A DNA stretch of 64,000 bases from Lepidurus packardi. Lineage: Eukaryota; Arthropoda; Branchiopoda; Notostraca; Triopsidae. The position numbers and the translations under genes are program-made. This document shows, piece by piece, positions 60,804 through 64,000 of this stretch. The notes beneath the pieces were generated by a model. The model ran no database searches. It was not told the origin of the DNA and was given only the letters and a program-made list of their open reading frames with translations. Where the stretch lies: assembly GCA_023053545.1 (NCBI GenBank), contig JAKZAN010000005.1:6510001-6574000 (forward strand). Reading direction: 5' to 3'. Position 1 is the stretch's first letter. Each line of letters starts with the position of its first letter.

Positions 60804-60916
60804 AAGGACGACTCGACAAAAGGACTCCGGTGTCCGACGTAAGAACGCCGGGTCCGACGCAAGGGTGCGGGCCCCAACAGAAGGACGCCAGGCCCCGACA
60901 GAAGGACGCAAGGTCC
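60804..60916. repeat. GC-rich minisatellite, about 20-bp unit
   Basis: Five to six diverged units of about 20 bp, each starting AAGGACGCC or a variant (AAGGACTCC, AAGAACGCC, AAGGGTGCG) and carrying GGTCCGAC or GGCCCCGAC. Unit starts are near 60804, 60820, 60841, 60861, 60881 and 60902. It stands out as GC-rich in AT-rich surroundings. A single further AAGGACTCCGGACGCC lies at about 61025. Confidence 0.8.
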
Positions 60917-63900
60917 ATAATCTTTTAAGGGACCAATAGAATTTCGAGTTTAGAAAGTCTCTGCTCATTGAGTAAGCACCAACGAGATTAGAAAGTGCTT
61001 AAGCCGTATTAAAAAATACGTGGCAAGGACTCCGGACGCCTAACCTAATCTTGTGTCAGATCCTAATAAGATCTGATTATCTAGCAAGTAAGATTAAGAT
61101 TATCTTAGCATACCTACACCTGGTAAATTTGTAATACGATTGTATTTATTATATTTGTTGTCTATTTATGTATTATTATGATTTCTAAGTAACCGGTGTA
61201 GGCTAACGCCTATTGCTTATTATTTATTGTATTGAGTTATTTATTGTATTTATAAGATTGTGTTAGCATATTTACAAGTGATTATTTTCTATCTAGTCTT
61301 ACAAATGCTAATATAATCCTTTAGTCATCTGTTTTCCGCCAATTTTATAGCCTGATTGAAAGTCAAGTTGTGGTTGTTTGAAATGAGGGCTGTAAGTCAA
61401 GGTGGGCGGAGTGATGGCATTGGGCCTAATTAAAGGGGAGCGTTGTGTAATACAATCTTCCCTTTTCCGTGACGATGTCAAGAGAAAAGTCGAGGCAGGC
61501 AATCGCATTGCCCCACCCACCAGTTCCGCCTCTTGTTTGTTGCAACAGCAGCACCAATTATCATTAGCAGCGTAGTTTAAACATAAAGAGCTTCCTTCTG
61601 ACGGTCAAAATTAATTGTTTCATTTAGCACGTCAGTTCGTATAAACGAATTGTAATACAATACGAACAGTATATGTAAGGCATAAGCTTTAATTTGGCGG
61701 CAGCAGCGGTGGTAAACTATACTCTTACGCTGAAATTGAATCCGAGATCCAAATTTACTGCAAAGTGGGCCTATGTTTGGGCTTTGAGCCTTATAAACGT
61801 CGGCACCATTGGCCCGGACCAAGTCCAAGTCGCAATTTAGCCTTTTTTTTTTATCCCAAGCGGATAATAAAAGAAGGGCAGGATTTAATTTTAGATTTTT
61901 AACTTTATTACTGGGTCTGATCAAAGAAAGTTGGGTGGAAAATGAGCTATAAAAGCAGAATTGTGCGACGCAAAGATGAGTTTTTTCCTCTTTCTCACTC
62001 GTAATACCTTGGTTTGGGAAAGAAAAGGCTTTGCCTGTAACGTGTAAACGATTATCGGTGGTATATTAGCGCGCGGAACCATTTGTTACAAGATTTCTGT
62101 TCTAGTATGGTGGCCCGCAATGCTTCGATATTGTTCCCGTCAATGCTCTAGCGTGCGAGCAGCTCTCGCACTAACCCCCCAGACCGCCTTAACACTCCAT
62201 TATTTAATGTCGACATTACTTTTTTTTGGCTGACTCAGTTTTATGTACTCCCTTACTGCGTCAGTCATTATTTCTGCTCAGCTATAGCTGCCTGACATCC
62301 TGAAAAGGAAAACAAAAAACGCCCTGTACCTTCGCCAAAACTTCCAAATTTTTTTCTTTCTTTCTTTTTTGCGTGGATGTTTCATACCATTTGGCGAATC
62401 ATGGGGGGAAAATACAAAATTTGAGTCAATTTATAAACTATTTACGACTGATTTGCGGGGTAACTAAGGGAGTTCTTATGGTTGTGGGGAAAGCTGGGAC
62501 CACAAACAGAATATGACTTTCCGAGTAGCTTTTCTGGTATTGATTAGGTAAAAAAAAGGAAGATAAAAGTAAGTAGGAGGTGTTTCTCATAGCAACGCGT
62601 GTAAACAGGGGCGTGTTAACGCGCCTTACCCCTTTCCATTACTAAGTCGTAGAGAGTTGGTGTGCATTTTAGCTCCGGCAAGAGAGAGCTCCAAGTCCGT
62701 GACCAGGGATTGATCTATTGTTGTGTCGGATGAACTTGGGGTCAGACAAGCGGCTCTATAATATTGTCAGCTGTAACAAGTCCGGACAAAAAAGCTAAAA
62801 AAGCAAAAGGGGAAATGGCTGACGCCTTCTTTGATGGAGGTTTTGCCTCCGCCACCCATTTCCGGAGGAAAAAAGAAACGAAGATACATATAACGACAAT
62901 AATAGCCATGAGAGGGGGCTGGCCAACCTTCTTTTATTGTTATTGCGACTCACAAGTGGTGGACACAACAATAGGTTAGTCCATAGCCCAGCCAGTCCTC
63001 CCTTTTTGGACCCCCTTCCTCTTCGTTAATTGAACGACAGCACGAAAATTATTTAGACAAATTAAGGAATGTGGAGCTGGGGCGTTTTTGAACCATTTGC
63101 CATAAGAGACGGAGGATTGATGGCCCGGAAGTCAGAATGCTATTTGAGAGTGAGCCTATGCCAGATGCATTCCAAAGCAATCTTATATCAGGAAGTCAAT
63201 GCTGAAGGTAAATGGAGTCGAGAGTGCATTCTTGTGTCAATCACTTGCCCGGTACAGAAATCCCGAAATCAAGATAACTCCATTATAGCTAGCTAATGCA
63301 CGCTACGTCCTGAGCGATGAGATTTAAGAGATGGATAAAGTGCAATTTATTGTTGTATATGCTTTCTTGTCGTCTTTTGTAGCTTTCGTCGAAATTTGCA
63401 GGGAATTTCTAGAATTTTTTATTCGGTTGACCTGGAATTTGCTAAGATTTTATTTTCCGTTCTGAAATGGAATTTTAATTATTCAGATTTTTTTTAAATT
63501 CAAAGCTCAAAGGTGCTATCGGCTATTATGGGCTACCTTGCAAAATAATCTTCGGATAAGAGGCAGGGGGTCGAACTAAAACTGCATTAGATTGTAACTA
63601 TTGAAGTATTAAGTAGCCTAAAGCAGCGTATTTACTCATAAATGCTAATGCTCGGCCCTCTGATGGGCTTGTAAGTTCACTTGGATGGAGCGTGCATTTG
63701 GTTTTTAATAAATAAAGGTTGTAGTGTCATTAGAAATTGTATTCGGGATGAGGAACACCGAACTAAGAGAATATTTACCATTTTTTTATGTTTATAAGCG
63801 AGTTCGGGCGTATGCAATGAAACGGAATGCTTTTTGGTTAGTTAGCAGATCTTGGGCCGTGGAATGAGGGTTTAATATGTTGAGCTAAGAGCATCACACT

Positions 63901-64000
63901 TTGTTTAATAAAAGCCAGAGGTAAATTAAAATTTATTTTAAGGTCCCAGTATACTGGAACCCCTTATGGCGCTGCAGCATGGAACATTTTGAAAACTCAT
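60917..64000. other. 3.1 kb gene-poor end of window
   Basis: No gene I can support. An inverted pair, CCTACACCTGGT (61113-61124) and ACCGGTGTAGG (61192-61202), and a small TCAGATC / GATCTGA hairpin (61056-61076) follow the minisatellite and may belong to the same decayed element. Copy 3 of the shared motif lies near the end. The frame at 62764-62979 starts with a basic Lys-rich stretch after a CAG acceptor-like site but has no named homology. Confidence 0.5.
63942..63972 (+). repeat. terminal-repeat-like motif, copy 3
   Basis: GGTCCCAGTATACTGGAACC then CCTTATGGCGCTG; it contains the perfect palindrome CCAGTATACTGG. It lies 28 bp from the window edge, so the rest of any element is outside. 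Confidence 0.45.

Noticed and set aside
62764..62979. Lys-rich frame after a CAG acceptor-like site, with a GTTAGT donor-like end
   Set aside because: The latter half looks non-coding and no partner exon or family could be found.

Overview
The window is eukaryotic nuclear DNA from an invertebrate, most probably an arthropod; a branchiopod crustacean such as Daphnia is my best guess. The evidence is AT-leaning sequence, intron-split genes with mostly 50-100 bp GT-AG introns, tight gene spacing in one block, and Tigger/pogo-type and MITE-like repeats. The genus is an inference. No rRNA gene, intact tRNA gene, bacterial-type operon or CRISPR array was seen.

The coding part is a block from about 13.3 to 34.3 kb. 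Four conserved genes can be rebuilt exon by exon with every reading phase closing. They are TMF1 (minus, 16 exons, 1068 aa), a Golgi golgin; DCAF7/WDR68 (plus, 6 exons, 343 aa), a WD40 adaptor; a RASSF1/3/5-type gene (minus, 6 exons, 614 aa) with RA and SARAH domains, which belongs to Hippo/Ras signalling; and Mitf (plus, 9 coding exons, 695 aa), a bHLH-zip transcription factor of the MITF/TFE lysosome and mTORC1 axis. TMF1 and DCAF7 are divergent over 362 bp and share a promoter region that holds a perfect GTCACGTGAC, the CLEAR/MITF-TFE consensus. DCAF7 and RASSF converge with 271 bp between stop codons. RASSF and Mitf are head to head about 2.06 kb apart.

Downstream of Mitf, on the minus strand (31.9-34.3 kb), lies a NACHT-type STAND NTPase (NLR-like) gene. 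It keeps a clear P-loop, a Walker B region and the post-NACHT helical part, but it is broken by several stops and frameshifts. I call it a pseudogene.

The flanks (1-13.2 kb and 34.3-64 kb) contain no gene I can support. They hold a decayed Tigger/pogo transposon at 2.6-3.4 kb, a 118-bp MITE with a 4-bp target duplication (43.5 kb), a large imperfect inverted-repeat element with telomere-like motifs inside (57.7-58.1 kb), a GC-rich minisatellite (60.8 kb), a 44-nt poly-C run (39.3 kb), a tRNA-like relic (51.2 kb) and a terminal-repeat-like motif shared by three sites. A second MITE sits in Mitf intron 1.
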